Below, piece after piece: positions 27,380 through 35,640 of a DNA stretch of 44,384 nucleotides. Source of the DNA: Phycisphaerae bacterium. Its GTDB lineage: Bacteria; Planctomycetota; Phycisphaerae; Sedimentisphaerales; Anaerobacaceae. The notes beneath the pieces are model-generated. The model ran no database searches. It was not told the origin of the DNA and saw only the letters and a list, made by a program, of their open reading frames with translations. Position numbers and translations under genes: made by a program. The stretch spans positions 1 through 44,384 of the forward strand of contig JAIPFM010000226.1 in NCBI GenBank assembly GCA_021736645.1, read 5' to 3'. Within the stretch, counting starts at the first letter, position 1. The number at the start of each line of letters is the position of its first letter.

Positions 27380-28191
27380 TATCCTAGAGCCACATCCAGG
27401 ACCATCATGACCACAAATCCAAGCATGACGCCGGCTGTGGACAGGTGCACATTGCCTTTCCTTTGGGATTCAGGGATCACCTCTTCAGCCACCACAAAGA
27501 TCATGGCGCCAGCCGCGAAGCTCAGGGCATAGGGCAGCAGGGGCCGGACATAGATCACGGCAATGGCCCCCAGTACGCCTGAAATCGGCTCTACCATACC
27601 TGATAACTGGCCATACCAGAAACTCTTGAGCCTGCTCATGCCTTCGCGTCGAAGCGGTATGGACACTGCCAGGCCTTCGGGGAAGTTCTGAATGCCGATG
27701 CCCAAGGCCAGGGCCGCGGCCCCGGCAAAGGAGGCCCCTGGCAGATCATAGGCCAGGGTGCCAAAGGCCACGCCCACTGCAAGCCCTTCCGGAATGTTGT
27801 GCAGGGTAATGGCCAGGACCAAAAGGGTACTTCGGTGCCATGAGGTCTTGATGCCCTCGGCCTCTGCCATGGGGTAGCCTATGTGCAGGTGAGGCAGTAC
27901 TTTATCAATACCTCGAAGGAAAAAACCGCCCAGCAGGAAGCCCACTGCCGCAGGTACCCACGCGATCTGGCCCTGCGCCTCTGCCATTTCGATGCCGGGT
28001 GCCAGCAGGGACCAGAAGCTCGCGGCAATCATCACGCCGCCGGCAAAGGCCAGCATAAAGTCCAGGACCTTCTGGTTGATCGTCTTGGCGAAAAATACCA
28101 CGCTTGCACCCAGAGCTGTGACGCCCCAGGTAAAGCAGGTGGCAATAAGGGCCTGTACAATGGGATTTAGGTCTTTCATCCAGTTAAACAT
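27379..28191 (-). CDS. ZIP-family metal (zinc) transporter
   Basis: ZIP proteins bring zinc or other divalent metals into the cytoplasm. The 270-residue product has about eight hydrophobic segments. The metal-site helices carry [14 protein letters not shown] and NFPEGLAVS, and a later helix has EEVIPES, matching the bacterial ZupT-like group. The histidine-bearing loop HLHIGYP lies between helices 3 and 4. The start at 28191 is preceded by TGGAGACAAGTC, a good ribosome site also seen before other genes of the window. The gene is single and convergent with the flavoprotein gene. Metal specificity cannot be decided from sequence. Confidence 0.93.
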   Translation of the reverse strand: MFNWMKDLNPIVQALIATCFTWGVTALGASVVFFAKTINQKVLDFMLAFAGGVMIAASFWSLLAPGIEMAEAQGQIAWVPAAVGFLLGGFFLRGIDKVLPHLHIGYPMAEAEGIKTSWHRSTLLVLAITLHNIPEGLAVGVAFGTLAYDLPGASFAGAAALALGIGIQNFPEGLAVSIPLRREGMSRLKSFWYGQLSGMVEPISGVLGAIAVIYVRPLLPYALSFAAGAMIFVVAEEVIPESQRKGNVHLSTAGVMLGFVVMMVLDVALG

Positions 28192-28393
28192 GACTTGTCT
28201 CCATAGGGTCTATTTCTTTAGGTGATTATAGTTATATTGCACAGTAAGTCAACGGGGATTTAGGTATTTATGGTCAAAGGTAAGTTTTGTGGGTTGAGGG
28301 ATAAAAGCTCGCACCTACAGATGAAGGGAAGTTGATTGTTGCGTCCGGACCCTGTAAAGTCTTGGGGATTATGATTCCATCAACCCTGGACCT

Positions 28394-29365
28394 GTGACCA
28401 TGAAAAAAATCTGTTTTTATGAGGCATTTGAAGAAGAGGCCGAGGCCTTGAAGTTCTATTTGGGCGACCACGTGGATGCCATGTTTACAGACCGGACGAT
28501 CCAGGAATCCGGTCACACGGATTTGCCTGCGGCCTTGATCAGTACACGGACCCAGTCCGTGTTTCCGGATGCCTGGGCCGGATCCTTGGCGGGTATTCTG
28601 ACACGCAGTACGGGCTATGACCACATCCTGGCCTACAGGGAGCGCACCGGTGTGCCTGTGCCTGCCGGGTATCTGCCTTTGTATTGTCACCGGGCCGTGG
28701 CTGAGCAGGCCATGCTCCTGTGGATGGCCCTGCTTCGGAAACTATCTGTTCAGCAGCGACAGTTTCACACATTTCGCCGGGATGGGTTGACCGGGCAGGA
28801 GTGTCAGGCCAAAAGGCTCCTGGTGGTCGGCGTGGGGAACATTGGCAGTGAGGTCTGTCGGATCGGCACGGGCCTGGATATGGTCGTGCGCGGCGTGGAC
28901 CTCGACCCCCGCTACGAGGGCGTGACCTATTGTGAGATTGACGAGGGACTTCCCTGGGCAGACATTGTGGTCTGTGCCATGAACCTGACAGAGATCAACC
29001 GAGGCTATTTTTGTTATGAGCGGTTGTTACAGGCTCGACCGGGTGTGGTGTTTGTCAATGTGGCACGGGGGGAACTGTCCCCAACCACGGGTCTATTACG
29101 CCTGATGGAAGAGGGACATCTCAGCGGGCTTGGCCTGGACGCGTATGATCATGAAAGCGCCCTGGCCGTGGCCCTGCGCACGGGCCGACCGAGTGAGGAT
29201 GAGCAGGTGGCAGCCGCACTGGCCCTGGCCAAAAGGGACCACGTGATTTTTACACCGCACAACGCCTTTAATACGGTGGAGGCTGTGGCCCGAAAATCAG
29301 AGCAGAGCATTCAGCAGATGCGACATTTCCTGGAGCGCGGCGAGTTTCTCTGGCCAGTCCCGTGA
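28394..29365 (+). CDS. D-isomer-specific 2-hydroxyacid dehydrogenase
   Basis: This NAD-dependent dehydrogenase family interconverts 2-oxoacids and D-2-hydroxyacids. The Rossmann motif is VVGVGNIGSEVC (about residues 141-152), with a downstream Asp (VDLD) suggesting NAD preference. The catalytic Arg lies in VNVARGEL, the Glu in the following GLGLDAYDHE region, and the His in TPHNAF. Length is normal (323 residues). The N-terminal sequence STGYDHILAYRERTGVPV fits the substrate domain of D-lactate dehydrogenase-like proteins. The start is either GTG at 28394 or ATG at 28400, with no decisive ribosome site. The LPS-kinase-like gene follows 21 bases later, so they may be co-transcribed. Confidence 0.9.
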   Translation: MTMKKICFYEAFEEEAEALKFYLGDHVDAMFTDRTIQESGHTDLPAALISTRTQSVFPDAWAGSLAGILTRSTGYDHILAYRERTGVPVPAGYLPLYCHRAVAEQAMLLWMALLRKLSVQQRQFHTFRRDGLTGQECQAKRLLVVGVGNIGSEVCRIGTGLDMVVRGVDLDPRYEGVTYCEIDEGLPWADIVVCAMNLTEINRGYFCYERLLQARPGVVFVNVARGELSPTTGLLRLMEEGHLSGLGLDAYDHESALAVALRTGRPSEDEQVAAALALAKRDHVIFTPHNAFNTVEAVARKSEQSIQQMRHFLERGEFLWPVP

Positions 29366-29386
29366 CCTATCGCGTAAGATACACCC

Positions 29387-30262
29387 ATGACGGACAACGC
29401 CTGCCCACACAAGACCTACCAGACCTATGCCACCTGTGGCTGGGTCGTGTATGCGCATCAGGCGTATCCCAGGGCGATCACTGATCTGGCGGTGACTGTC
29501 CCGGACACCGTGACACTTGACCCGGTAGAGGCCTCGCCCTATGCCCGGGTCGTCACAGGTCAGGTGGAAGCCGACGGCACCTCTTACAGTGTGTATGTCA
29601 AGCAGTATCTGTATCGATCCGTTGTGGACAGGCTCAAGCACCTGATCCGCCCGGGACGTGCCATGCGCAACCATACCGCTTCGGTGATGCTCACGCGACA
29701 TGGATTCCTCTGTCCGGTCGTCATTGCCACGGCCTGTTACCGTCCCTGGGGTGCCGGCGTGCCGGGCCTGCGGGCGATGCCCTTTTGTCTGGCCAGTACC
29801 ACGGTGACCGTGACCGTGACCCATGCCATGCCCATGGATCAGTACTTTTCTCGACTTACCGACACAGACCGCAGGCATGCCTTCCTTGCGGCCCTGGGCC
29901 GGGAGATCGGGCGTCTCCACGGTTGTCGCATCTTTCACGGTGATCTGCGTGTTGGCAATGTACTTATCGAGGAAGCAGGGGACACCTGGCGTTTCTGGCT
30001 GCTCGACAACGAGCGCACCTGTCGATTTATCCGTCTGCCTCAAAGATATCGTGTTAAAAACCTGGTGCAGATCCACCTCTTTGTCACGCCCCTCACGCGC
30101 ACTGACCGCTGGCGATTCTTCCGGGCGTACTGCGATGTCACAGGCATGGGCGTCCCTCGGCAGAAGACCCTGGCCAGACAGGTGATGGAGAGAACCCGAC
30201 AAAGGGAACAGGCCTCACCTCAGCGCAGACCCTGTGAGGCCCTCGGAAATACTTGCAGATAA
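29387..30262 (+). CDS. Lipopolysaccharide kinase-like protein (Kdo/WaaP family)
   Basis: The protein-kinase-like fold of the Kdo kinase/WaaP family phosphorylates LPS core sugars at the inner membrane. The 291-residue product has a candidate ATP-binding Lys (YVKQYLYR, Lys72), the catalytic loop HGDLRVGN (184-191; Asp186, Asn191) and the metal motif LLDNERT (Asp207). A short basic segment DRLKHLIRPGRAMRNH is typical of this family. The presence of such a gene supports a Gram-negative envelope with LPS. No other LPS genes adjoin it. The C-terminal 40 residues are charged and variable. Action on another substrate cannot be excluded. Confidence 0.85.
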   Translation: MTDNACPHKTYQTYATCGWVVYAHQAYPRAITDLAVTVPDTVTLDPVEASPYARVVTGQVEADGTSYSVYVKQYLYRSVVDRLKHLIRPGRAMRNHTASVMLTRHGFLCPVVIATACYRPWGAGVPGLRAMPFCLASTTVTVTVTHAMPMDQYFSRLTDTDRRHAFLAALGREIGRLHGCRIFHGDLRVGNVLIEEAGDTWRFWLLDNERTCRFIRLPQRYRVKNLVQIHLFVTPLTRTDRWRFFRAYCDVTGMGVPRQKTLARQVMERTRQREQASPQRRPCEALGNTCR

Positions 30263-30360
30263 AGGGAGAGTCGGTACAATTGATCTTGAAGCCGGACACC
30301 CTGGGATGAACAGGACAGAGTCTGGATGTTTTTTTTGTTGTGAGAATGAACGGAGATGGT

Positions 30361-30924
30361 ATGACTCACGGAGCAAGGATTGAATCGGTTGTCAGGATGT
30401 GCGCTCTGAGTGTGGCAGTGACCGGTCTGTTGGGATGTCAACATGCCCAGTGGCAGAGTCGGCTCAAAACCGAACTGCCGGCCATGGGACACCGAAACTG
30501 GATTGTGGTGGCTGATTCTGCCTACCCCAAACAGAGTGCCTCGGGCATTGAAACCCTGGTGACAGGGGATGATCAGATTGACGTGCTGCAGACCGTGCTG
30601 GAGACCCTCGGAAAAACCTCGCATGTTCGCCCTGTGGTGATGTTGGACCAGGAACTCGACAGTGTGCCTGAATCAGGGGCCCCGGGTATCACGGCCTACC
30701 GGGCCCGTCTTGCGGATCTGCTTAAGGGCAAATCAGTCGAGGTCAAGCCCCATGAAGCCATCATTGCAGATCTGGATGAGGCGTCTCAGATGTTCAATGT
30801 GCTGCTGCTCAAGACCTCCATGACATTGCCCTACACGTCGGTGTTTATCCGGCTGGACTGCGCCTACTGGGATGCGGACCGGGAAACCCGTTTGAGACGG
30901 GCCCTGGAACAGGTCGTCAGATAA
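30361..30924 (+). CDS. Lipoprotein with RbsD/FucU-like (sugar mutarotase) domain
   Basis: RbsD and FucU are cytoplasmic enzymes that interconvert sugar anomers. Here the domain GHRNWIVVADSAYP (residues 43-56), with the family His44 and Asp52, follows a lipoprotein signal ending TGLLGC (Cys26). The rest has FucU-like spacing: a segment VLQTVLETLG, then RPVVMLDQELD. The C-terminal Arg-x-Glu-Arg-x-Tyr motif of typical members is not obvious and is replaced by TSVFIRLDCAYWD. The start at 30361 follows CGGAG by 5 bases; GTG 30340 and ATG 30346 are in frame alternatives. The protein would face the periplasm or outer surface. It lies about 100 bases after the LPS-kinase-like gene. The fold assignment is by motif only. 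Confidence 0.7.
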   Translation: MTHGARIESVVRMCALSVAVTGLLGCQHAQWQSRLKTELPAMGHRNWIVVADSAYPKQSASGIETLVTGDDQIDVLQTVLETLGKTSHVRPVVMLDQELDSVPESGAPGITAYRARLADLLKGKSVEVKPHEAIIADLDEASQMFNVLLLKTSMTLPYTSVFIRLDCAYWDADRETRLRRALEQVVR

Positions 30925-30965
30925 GCGATGATCAAACGTTCGCATCCAGGGTCAGCCATGGGTGT

Positions 30966-31841
30966 CTATCGCTTTTCGACTTCACCGGTCATGGGGACAA
31001 ACCGAACGGGGAGGATGGTCTCACGGCGGATCTCACCGTCTGACTGCTTGGTGATCAGGATCAGATATTGGAATCCCTGGCTGTCTTCCTCCGGCAGGAT
31101 CATGCGGCCATTGATTTTGAGCTGTTCCAGCAGAGGGGGCGGGATGCGTCCGGCAGCGGCTGTGCCGATGATCGCATCAAATGGGGCGTGCTCCGGCCAC
31201 CCGAAAAAACCGTCGCCTGCCTTGACATGAGTGTTGCCATACCCCAATGCCTTGAGGCGCTTGGCCGCGGATTCAGCCAGGGGCTTGATGATTTCTACGC
31301 TGTATACCTCTCTGGCAATCTCTGCACACACGGCGGCCTGGTAGCCGGAGCCGGTACCGATCTCGAGGACACGGTCATTGGGGTCAAGTGTCAGGGCCTC
31401 TGTCATGAACGCCACAATGTAGGGTTGACTGATCGTCTGGTTGTGGTCAATGGGCAGGGGGTGGTCTGCATAGGCCTGGGCCTGATACTGCGGCAGGACA
31501 AAGGCGTGGCGAGGCACTGCATTCATGGCTGCCAGGACATTGGGATCACGAACACCTCTGAGTTTGATCTGATTGTTGACCATCTTCTCTCGTTCCTGGA
31601 TGCGTTCTCCGAACGCGGGATGCTGTCTGTTCTCTGGTGCGGTGTTGCTCGGCACGGCCTGGTTTGGATCTGAGGCCTGGGCAGACGTTTTTCCGGATAC
31701 AACGAGGCCTGGTTGAGTCCGAGGGGGCAGGGAATCCTGGTAATGTTCCTGAGCGATCAAAAGAATGATCCACATGCCCAGGCCAAGCAACAACAACGTG
31801 GACACACGCTGTACCGAAGTGTCAGTGTGCTGCAAACGCAT
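30966..31841 (-). CDS. pcm: Protein-L-isoaspartate O-methyltransferase with N-terminal membrane anchor
   Basis: Pcm methylates damaged isoaspartyl residues so that they can return to aspartate. The SAM site VLEIGTGSGYQAAVCAEI (about 155-172) and the family segments HNQTISQPYIVAFM and FDAIIGTAAAGRIPPPL are clear. The enzyme normally has about 210 residues; this one has 291 because of an extra N-terminus with a membrane helix (about 13-30) and a polar linker. It should therefore be anchored with the enzyme domain in the periplasm. The start at 31841 follows TGGAGACA with correct spacing; the upstream in-frame start at 31874 has no such site. It converges with the RbsD-like gene. Confidence 0.92.
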   Translation of the reverse strand: MRLQHTDTSVQRVSTLLLLGLGMWIILLIAQEHYQDSLPPRTQPGLVVSGKTSAQASDPNQAVPSNTAPENRQHPAFGERIQEREKMVNNQIKLRGVRDPNVLAAMNAVPRHAFVLPQYQAQAYADHPLPIDHNQTISQPYIVAFMTEALTLDPNDRVLEIGTGSGYQAAVCAEIAREVYSVEIIKPLAESAAKRLKALGYGNTHVKAGDGFFGWPEHAPFDAIIGTAAAGRIPPPLLEQLKINGRMILPEEDSQGFQYLILITKQSDGEIRRETILPVRFVPMTGEVEKR

Positions 31842-31877
31842 CGGTTTTGTCTCCAGAAGCCCCTGGATCTGCACTCC

Positions 31878-31905
31878 ATTTTATCGCGTCCAGTTTTTCA
31901 GTCCA
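31878..31905 (-). promoter_or_regulatory. Candidate promoter of pcm
   Basis: On the minus strand, TGGACT (31900-31905) and TAAAAT (31878-31883) are 16 bases apart, giving a short leader of about 30 bases. It is back to back with the stronger plus-strand promoter at 31944-31971. Confidence 0.4.
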
Positions 31906-31943
31906 GTCTGTTTTGGGGTAGAGCACAGTTTTTTCTCCAGGTT

Positions 31944-31971
31944 GACTTGATCAGGGGGGCAGGTATAATCC
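31944..31971 (+). promoter_or_regulatory. Strong sigma-70-like promoter of the M16 pair
   Basis: TTGACT (31944-31949) and a perfect TATAAT (31966-31971) are 16 bases apart. The leader before the M16 gene would be about 40 bases. This is the best promoter match I see in the window. Confidence 0.75.
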
Positions 31972-32016
31972 TGTTTTTCTGATCTGGACAACAGACGGCT
32001 TTCTGGAGATATGGAT

Positions 32017-33519
32017 ATGATGCGTTTTAGACTGCGTATTTTGGAGTGTCTGGTCATTGTGGTGCTGTGCAGTCCGTTAGGGACAGCTCAGGATCTGGCG
32101 GCCTTTGAGGCGAAGGTCACGGAATTTTCCCTGGACAACGGTCTGATGTTTATTGTGCTGGAACGCCATGAGGCGCCTGTGGTGACGTGTTTGACCATGG
32201 CGGATGTGGGATCAGTGGATGAGGCCAGGGGTCGTACCGGTCTTGCGCACCTGTTTGAGCACATGGCATTCAAGGGGACACGGTCCATAGGCACCCGCGA
32301 TTACAGGGCTGAAAAAGTGGTTTTGGCTGAGCAGGATCGCGTGTTCGAGGCCCTGCGTCTGGCGCGGGCACAGCCAGTGCCTGATGCGAATCGTGTGGCA
32401 GATCTTGAATCACAGTTTCAGGCGCTGGAGCAGGAATCACAGTCGCTGCTGGTGCATGACGAGTTTGACGAGGTGATGCAGCGACAGGGCGGTCATGGAC
32501 TCAATGCGAGCACGAGTTTTGATCAGACAACCTATTTTGTGAGTCTGCCTTCGAACAAGCTGGAATTGTGGATGTCCATGGAATCGGATCGATTTCTGGA
32601 GCCGGTGCTGCGGGAGTTTTACAAGGAAAAGAATGTGGTCATGGAGGAACGCCGCATGCGTGTGGAGAGCGAACCCGTGGGGCGGTTGCTGGAGGAGTTC
32701 CAGGCCATGTGTTATCTGGCCCATCCCTATGGCACTCAGATTGTCGGATACATGAGTGACCTGGAGGCCCTGTCCAGGTCTGATGGTGAGGCATTTTTTA
32801 CCCAGTTCTACTGCCCGAGTAATCTCACGGTGGCCATTGTGGGTGATGTGGATCCTGCCCAGGTCAAGGCCATGGCGCAGACCTATTTCGGTCGCATTCC
32901 GAGTGGGCCCAAACCCGCCCCTGTGCATACGACCGAGCCGGAACAGTTGGCCCAGCGCACCGTGGTGCTTGAGGATATGGCACAGCCTCTGGTGCTGATC
33001 GGGTATCACAAGGGCAGTATCCTTCACCCGGATGATGCGGTGTTCGATGCAATCACCGATATTCTGGGGGAAGGCCGTACGAGTCGTTTGTACAGGGCCC
33101 TGGTTCGCGATTCGCAGGTGGCCATGTATGCATCGGCGTTTCCCGGATTGGCAGGGGACAAGTATCCCGGGTTGTTTGTGTTTTACGCGTATCCTGCCCA
33201 GGGGCAGACCAATGAGGACTGTCTCAAGGCCATTGATGCGGAAATTACCCGGTTAAAAGAAACGCTGGTCGCGCCCGAGGAACTGAAAAAAGCCAAGACC
33301 CGTGCACGCGGAGATTTGATTCGCTCTCTGGCGTCCAATGAGGGGCTGGCGCAGAGGCTGGCCCTGTTTCAGAGTGTCACGGGCGATTGGCGTACGCTGT
33401 TCAAGCAGTTGGAAGCCATCGATCGTGTGACTGCTGAGGACATTCAGCGTGTGGCTCAGGAGACCTTTGTGGCCACCCATCGGACAGTGGGCATGATCAA
33501 AACGGCTCAGGTGAATTAA
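32017..33519 (+). CDS. Exported M16 zinc peptidase (active subunit)
   Basis: M16 (pitrilysin/insulinase) peptidases work as two-domain clamshells. The inverted zinc motif HLFEH is intact (near residue 78-82), and the third ligand lies in NVVMEERRM. The distance between them is about 130 residues rather than the usual 76. An inserted segment rich in Ala, Gln and Glu (about 100-160) explains this and looks coiled-coil. A signal peptide is present (MRFRLRILECLVIVVLC, cut near GTA). Of the clustered ATGs at 32011, 32017 and 32020, 32017 has the best distance from GGAG (32005-32008). The second domain has the R/Y-type region ILGEGRTSRLYRALV. It is followed after 26 bases by a partner lacking the zinc motif. 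Confidence 0.93.
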   Translation: MMRFRLRILECLVIVVLCSPLGTAQDLAAFEAKVTEFSLDNGLMFIVLERHEAPVVTCLTMADVGSVDEARGRTGLAHLFEHMAFKGTRSIGTRDYRAEKVVLAEQDRVFEALRLARAQPVPDANRVADLESQFQALEQESQSLLVHDEFDEVMQRQGGHGLNASTSFDQTTYFVSLPSNKLELWMSMESDRFLEPVLREFYKEKNVVMEERRMRVESEPVGRLLEEFQAMCYLAHPYGTQIVGYMSDLEALSRSDGEAFFTQFYCPSNLTVAIVGDVDPAQVKAMAQTYFGRIPSGPKPAPVHTTEPEQLAQRTVVLEDMAQPLVLIGYHKGSILHPDDAVFDAITDILGEGRTSRLYRALVRDSQVAMYASAFPGLAGDKYPGLFVFYAYPAQGQTNEDCLKAIDAEITRLKETLVAPEELKKAKTRARGDLIRSLASNEGLAQRLALFQSVTGDWRTLFKQLEAIDRVTAEDIQRVAQETFVATHRTVGMIKTAQVN

Positions 33520-33545
33520 CAGAGCGACTTTCTTTGAGGATTCCT

Positions 33546-34988
33546 ATGAAAACGGTTGTTCAATATATGGCAGTGTTGTGGATTGTCGCGGGGCTGATGG
33601 GGTGCGGCGTTGAGCAGGGGGGCAGGCCTTATCAGGATCTGACATATCCCGAGCTTCGCGATGTGGCCCTGCCTGCAGTGCAGCGGGTGACGCTTCCCAA
33701 TGGCATGCGGTTGCTGCTGCTGGAGGACCATGAGCTGCCTCTGGTTGAAATGTCCTGCCGCATGCGTGTGGGATCGATCTATGAGCCGGCTGACAAGACT
33801 GGCCTGGCCGAGATCATGGGAGAGGTCATGCGCACAGGGGGTACCGAGTCTCGGACCGGCGATGATCTGGATGAACTGCTGGAGATGAATGCGGCCTCTG
33901 TGGAATGCGGGATCAATCTCGATTCGGGCTATGCGTCTGCCTCGAGTTTGAAAGAGGATGTGGATCTGGTGCTGGGGGTACTGGCCGATGTGTTGATGCA
34001 CCCTGCATTTCCTGAAGACAAACTCCAGTTGGCCAGGATGCAGTACCATAGCGTGATTGCCAGGCGAAATGACAGCGCCGGAGACATTGCATCACGCGAG
34101 TTCAAAAAGTTGATTTATGGTGCTGATAGTGTGTATGCACGTGAGATGGAGCATGCCACGCTTGATGCGATCACCTGTGAGGATCTGAAGACATTTCACT
34201 CGCGATTCTACGGGCCAAACCGCATGATCCTCGGCGTGTGGGGTGATTTTGACTCAAAGGAAATGGTCAAGAAGATTGCCGATGCCTTTGCCGGTTGGAC
34301 GCCTGTGACACAGACCCTGCCTGAGGTCAAGACTGTGCAATACGACTATCCCAGTACTGTCAATCTGGTTGAGAAGACAGATATCAATCAGTCGAACATC
34401 TATCTGGGACATATTGGGGGGCGCATGGATGACCCGGATTACTTTGCCCTGGTGGTCATGAACCGCATCCTGGGGGGCGGATTTACAGGCCGATTGTTCA
34501 AGAATGTGCGTGCCAGGGCGGGCTTGGCCTATTCTGTGTTTGGCCGGTATTCAGCGAATTATGATTATCCTGGGCTCATGTTTGTGGGGTGCCAGACGCA
34601 GTCAGGCAGTACGGTCAAGGCGATCAGGGGCATGGTCCACGAGTTGGAGCAGATGGTCACAGAGAAGGCCACGCCAGAGGAACTGGCCATTGCCAAGGAA
34701 AGCTATCTGAATACCTTCGTATTTAATTTTGACACGACCGAAGAGGTGGTGAGTCGGTTGATGACCTATGACTACTATGGCTACCCGGAGGATTTCCTGC
34801 AAAAGACAAAACAGGCGGTTGAGCAGGTGAGTGTGGATGACGTATTTCGCGCGGCCAAAAAACATCTGCATCCCGATGAAGTGCAGATTCTGGTGGTGGG
34901 TCGATCCGAAGATTTTGATGAGTCACTATCCGCACTCGGACCGGAGGTCAGAGCATTGGATATTACGATTCCAGGACCAGATTCCTGA
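33546..34988 (+). CDS. M16-family lipoprotein (inactive partner subunit)
   Basis: This 480-residue protein is an M16 homologue. In the place of HxxEH it has the sequence TGLAEIMGEVMRTGG, so the zinc site is lost. It retains the C-terminal R/Y motif region (GGGFTGRLFKNVRARAGLAYSVFG) used in substrate closure. This active/inactive pairing is typical of bacterial M16B heterodimers. A lipobox VAGLMGC places lipidated Cys at residue 20, so the pair is likely on the periplasmic face of a membrane. The ATG at 33546 follows GAGGA by 5 bases; an upstream TTG adds only four codons. It converges with the small secreted protein gene after 7 bases. Confidence 0.92.
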   Translation: MKTVVQYMAVLWIVAGLMGCGVEQGGRPYQDLTYPELRDVALPAVQRVTLPNGMRLLLLEDHELPLVEMSCRMRVGSIYEPADKTGLAEIMGEVMRTGGTESRTGDDLDELLEMNAASVECGINLDSGYASASSLKEDVDLVLGVLADVLMHPAFPEDKLQLARMQYHSVIARRNDSAGDIASREFKKLIYGADSVYAREMEHATLDAITCEDLKTFHSRFYGPNRMILGVWGDFDSKEMVKKIADAFAGWTPVTQTLPEVKTVQYDYPSTVNLVEKTDINQSNIYLGHIGGRMDDPDYFALVVMNRILGGGFTGRLFKNVRARAGLAYSVFGRYSANYDYPGLMFVGCQTQSGSTVKAIRGMVHELEQMVTEKATPEELAIAKESYLNTFVFNFDTTEEVVSRLMTYDYYGYPEDFLQKTKQAVEQVSVDDVFRAAKKHLHPDEVQILVVGRSEDFDESLSALGPEVRALDITIPGPDS

Positions 34989-34995
34989 GGGAATT

Positions 34996-35427
34996 CTAGC
35001 GAGCCATGACCTGAATGGTCACCTCTGCGACGGGTACATCGCTCTGACCACCCATGAGTAATTGTGTCAGAAGGTTGGCGCCAGCCACGCAGATCTGGAC
35101 CTTGGTGGTGCCTTGCTCCAGAATACCGGGCGTTATTGTGGCGGACCATTTGCCCTGGGCTTCGCTGATTGCCTTGGCTGAGACTCGCAATTGAGCCTTG
35201 AAATTGCAGTCTACTTCGATATCACGGCATCCTTTGAAATTTTTAAAGGGGTCGCCAGAGGTTTCGTCCGGAAGCACTTTTATGGGGCCTGTATTTCGGA
35301 GTTGAATATACTGTCCGATATCCAAGACTGCCACCATGTTGCCCAATGTCGCACCACTGGCTGCAAGAGACACGGTCGGGGCCAGAAGAATGAGGCTCAA
35401 TAGGTATATTGTCAGGCGTTTATGCAT
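34996..35427 (-). CDS. Small secreted protein of unknown function
   Basis: The 143-residue product has a signal peptide (MHKRLTIYLLSLILLAPTVSLA) and a mature part of about 120 residues. That part is predicted mostly beta by eye, with two cysteines (KGCRDIEVDCNF) that may form a disulfide. The C-terminal half reads GTTKVQICVAGANLLTQLL and VAEVTIQVMAR, reminiscent of a surface or pilus-like beta protein, but I recognise no family. The ATG at 35427 has an excellent ribosome site AAGGAGGG, so expression may be high. An in-frame ATG at 35469 is disfavoured because it would spoil the signal peptide. The upstream DNA (35460-35520) is strongly AT-rich. Confidence 0.7.
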   Translation of the reverse strand: MHKRLTIYLLSLILLAPTVSLAASGATLGNMVAVLDIGQYIQLRNTGPIKVLPDETSGDPFKNFKGCRDIEVDCNFKAQLRVSAKAISEAQGKWSATITPGILEQGTTKVQICVAGANLLTQLLMGGQSDVPVAEVTIQVMAR

Positions 35428-35640
35428 TTTAGACCCTCCTTTTATGAGCACAAACTTTAGATTGTGCAAATGTATGGGGTGGACTTTATAAATATTATTA
35501 TTATAATCTTATACCATATCGCCTCATAATCCAAGCAACTTCAATTGGTGTTACGTTAAAATAGAGAATCTTGTTCGGAGTGAGGGCTGTGGAGAGAATG
35601 ATTCCTGACTTGCCGGTACAACTGACAAACTGCACTATTT

